Shown in pieces: positions 50,738 to 51,772 of a DNA stretch of 51,772 nucleotides. Source of the DNA: JBKBKN01 sp046294625 (GTDB lineage: Bacteria > Bacteroidota > Bacteroidia > M30B66). The notes under the pieces were generated by a model. The model saw only the letters and a list, made by a program, of their open reading frames with translations, made no database searches and was not told where the DNA came from. Location of the stretch: assembly GCA_046294625.1 (NCBI GenBank), contig JBKBKN010000022.1:1-51772 (forward strand). The letters run 5' to 3'. Each line of letters opens with the position of its first letter. Positions within the stretch are counted from its first letter, which is position 1. Position numbers and translations under genes: made by a program.

Positions 50738-51772
50738 TTGAAACGTCTGTTCTACATAGCTATTCTGGGTGTTGCATTTTTATGTAGCAAGCTTATTGTT
50801 GCTCAGGCGGGACAATGTTTAGGAGGCGGATGTGGACAAAATGGAAATGGCTTCCTGTATCCTACTGGCGTCATTACCAACAATACAGCTAATTGGATTA
50901 CTGTTGCGAATAATATTTGGTATGGGGAGTGGGCTCGGTACAATGTGATTGCAGGCAATACCTATGAATGGTCGTTATGTGCCACCGATGGTGCAATCAG
51001 TCCGTTAGATATGCAATTGACGCTACGGCGCGATGACAACTTAGCTTTGTTGTGCTACAGCGACGATGTTTGCGGGGTAAATCCAAAAATTACCTGGACT
51101 GCAACCTTCACAGGTGTAGTTAGGGTGCAGACCAATGAGTTCAACTGTGCATCGTTCTTTTTTGCTAGTATTTTTGATTTAACACTTCGTTTTCGGTGTT
51201 CATCTTGTGTTGCTCCTGCCGTAAGCGGTTGCATTGACCCAGCGCCGTTTTGCACTAACATACCTTACAACTTCCCCAATTCAACAAATATTCTTCCCGG
51301 TTTAGGTCCGGTAATCTGTCTTTCCACTAGTCCAAATCCTGTGTGGTATTATATGGAAATTGATCAGCCGGGCAATCTGACTATTAATATTAATCAATTT
51401 ACCAATTTCGGTTTTCCAATTGATGTGGACTATGCACTTTGGGGACCTTTTAACTCCGTGGCTGATGGGTGCGCTGCCATTGGTTCAGGAACAGCTACGA
51501 ATATTGATGTGAGTTGCAGTTATTCACCCTCTGCGTCAGAGCAGGCGGTTATAAATAATGCGCAGGCAGGAGAAATTTATATTTTACTTCTAACCAACTT
51601 TTCCAATCAAGCAGGCAATATCCAATTTAGCACAGCGCCGGGCAGTACAGCTACCACCAATTGCGATATAGTGGAAGTAAATTGCCCGCAATATGCCAAT
51701 GCGGTTTCCAGTCCTATAGAAACATGCGGCAATCAGCCCTATTATCTGGAAGTGCCCAATACGCAGTGTAAT
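50738..51772 (+). CDS. large secreted beta-rich protein, 3' end outside the window
   Basis: The open frame runs without a stop from TTG 50738 to the window edge (345 codons). It starts with a signal peptide (KRLFYIAILGVAFLCSKLIVAQ) and continues with Cys-rich beta segments: CLGGGCGQNG, WARYNVIAGNTYEWSLC, GNLTINI and 'DVDYALWGPFNSVADGCAAIG', the last typical of Bacteroidota surface proteins with 'DPDFILYGPF' blocks and a later gliding-type sorting domain, which would lie outside. The start is TTG, since the ATG at 50733 runs into a TGA. Function is likely adhesion. Confidence 0.75.
   Translation, partial: MKRLFYIAILGVAFLCSKLIVAQAGQCLGGGCGQNGNGFLYPTGVITNNTANWITVANNIWYGEWARYNVIAGNTYEWSLCATDGAISPLDMQLTLRRDDNLALLCYSDDVCGVNPKITWTATFTGVVRVQTNEFNCASFFFASIFDLTLRFRCSSCVAPAVSGCIDPAPFCTNIPYNFPNSTNILPGLGPVICLSTSPNPVWYYMEIDQPGNLTININQFTNFGFPIDVDYALWGPFNSVADGCAAIGSGTATNIDVSCSYSPSASEQAVINNAQAGEIYILLLTNFSNQAGNIQFSTAPGSTATTNCDIVEVNCPQYANAVSSPIETCGNQPYYLEVPNTQCN

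Overview
The window is from a chromosome of a Bacteroidota species, most like the gliding, type IX-secreting lineages (Flavobacteriia, Chitinophagia, Saprospiria). Five things support this. Three proteins carry type IX sorting domains (227-1588, 24329-30187, 34552-36375), and gldB and gldC are adjacent. SprB-type repeats, bacillithiol (bshB1) and futalosine-menaquinone (mqnE) genes are present, and several genes have the Bacteroidota -7 box TAnnTTTG. GC content looks moderate to low by eye. I see no rRNA, tRNA, CRISPR array, transposase, integrase or phage gene, so this is ordinary chromosome rather than an island.

Layout. 0-5 kb: a secreted adhesin-like protein, tatA-gatA from a clear promoter, and a lipoprotein gene and a LuxE-like gene whose start codons share one CATG. 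5-13 kb: a long minus-strand cluster (wecB, polysaccharide deacetylase, FemAB/GNAT-like acetyltransferase, upp, M61 peptidase, LamG protein) that looks like surface-glycan assembly with passengers. A methyltransferase lies just upstream of it. 13-20 kb: aconitase, a one-domain voltage-gated channel, a small acidic protein, a B12 adenosyltransferase, an ABC ATPase and yidC. 20-24 kb: a GC-richer UPF1/IGHMBP2-like helicase, a metallo-beta-lactamase-fold hydrolase and bshB1, with two degenerate intergenic stretches. 24-30 kb: a 1952-residue adhesin. 30.5-33.2 kb: an exbB-exbD-exbD-tonB operon in which three of four genes are disrupted. 33-38.9 kb: mqnE, an M43 protease, an orphan response regulator, rocD and a thioredoxin-like protein. 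39-42 kb: a PagL-like deacylase, a GIN-domain lipoprotein and a MacB-type permease. 42-47 kb: a TonB-plug-like carboxypeptidase-regulatory-domain protein, an acyl-CoA carboxylase, yebC, gldC-gldB and a PorT-like barrel. 47-50 kb: pheA and a DAHP synthase-chorismate mutase fusion behind a possible attenuator. 50-51.8 kb: two secreted unknowns, the last cut by the window edge.

The most notable observations are these. (1) The TonB operon carries four separate lesions: an in-frame TAA in exbB, a frameshift exactly on a U-UUU-UUC heptamer in the first exbD, and a frameshift plus a Trp-to-amber change in tonB. I found no broken gene elsewhere in the window. (2) The giant adhesin has 13 SprB-like modules arranged as a period-four A-B-C-D higher-order repeat, run three times plus a final A. 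(3) A 23-bp near-perfect palindrome sits inside that adhesin's promoter. (4) The voltage-gated channel has the filter T-V-E-G-W, with the Gly that is associated with calcium selectivity in prokaryotic channels. (5) TTG is the only plausible start for five genes. All calls are by reading; no alignment or database search was run.
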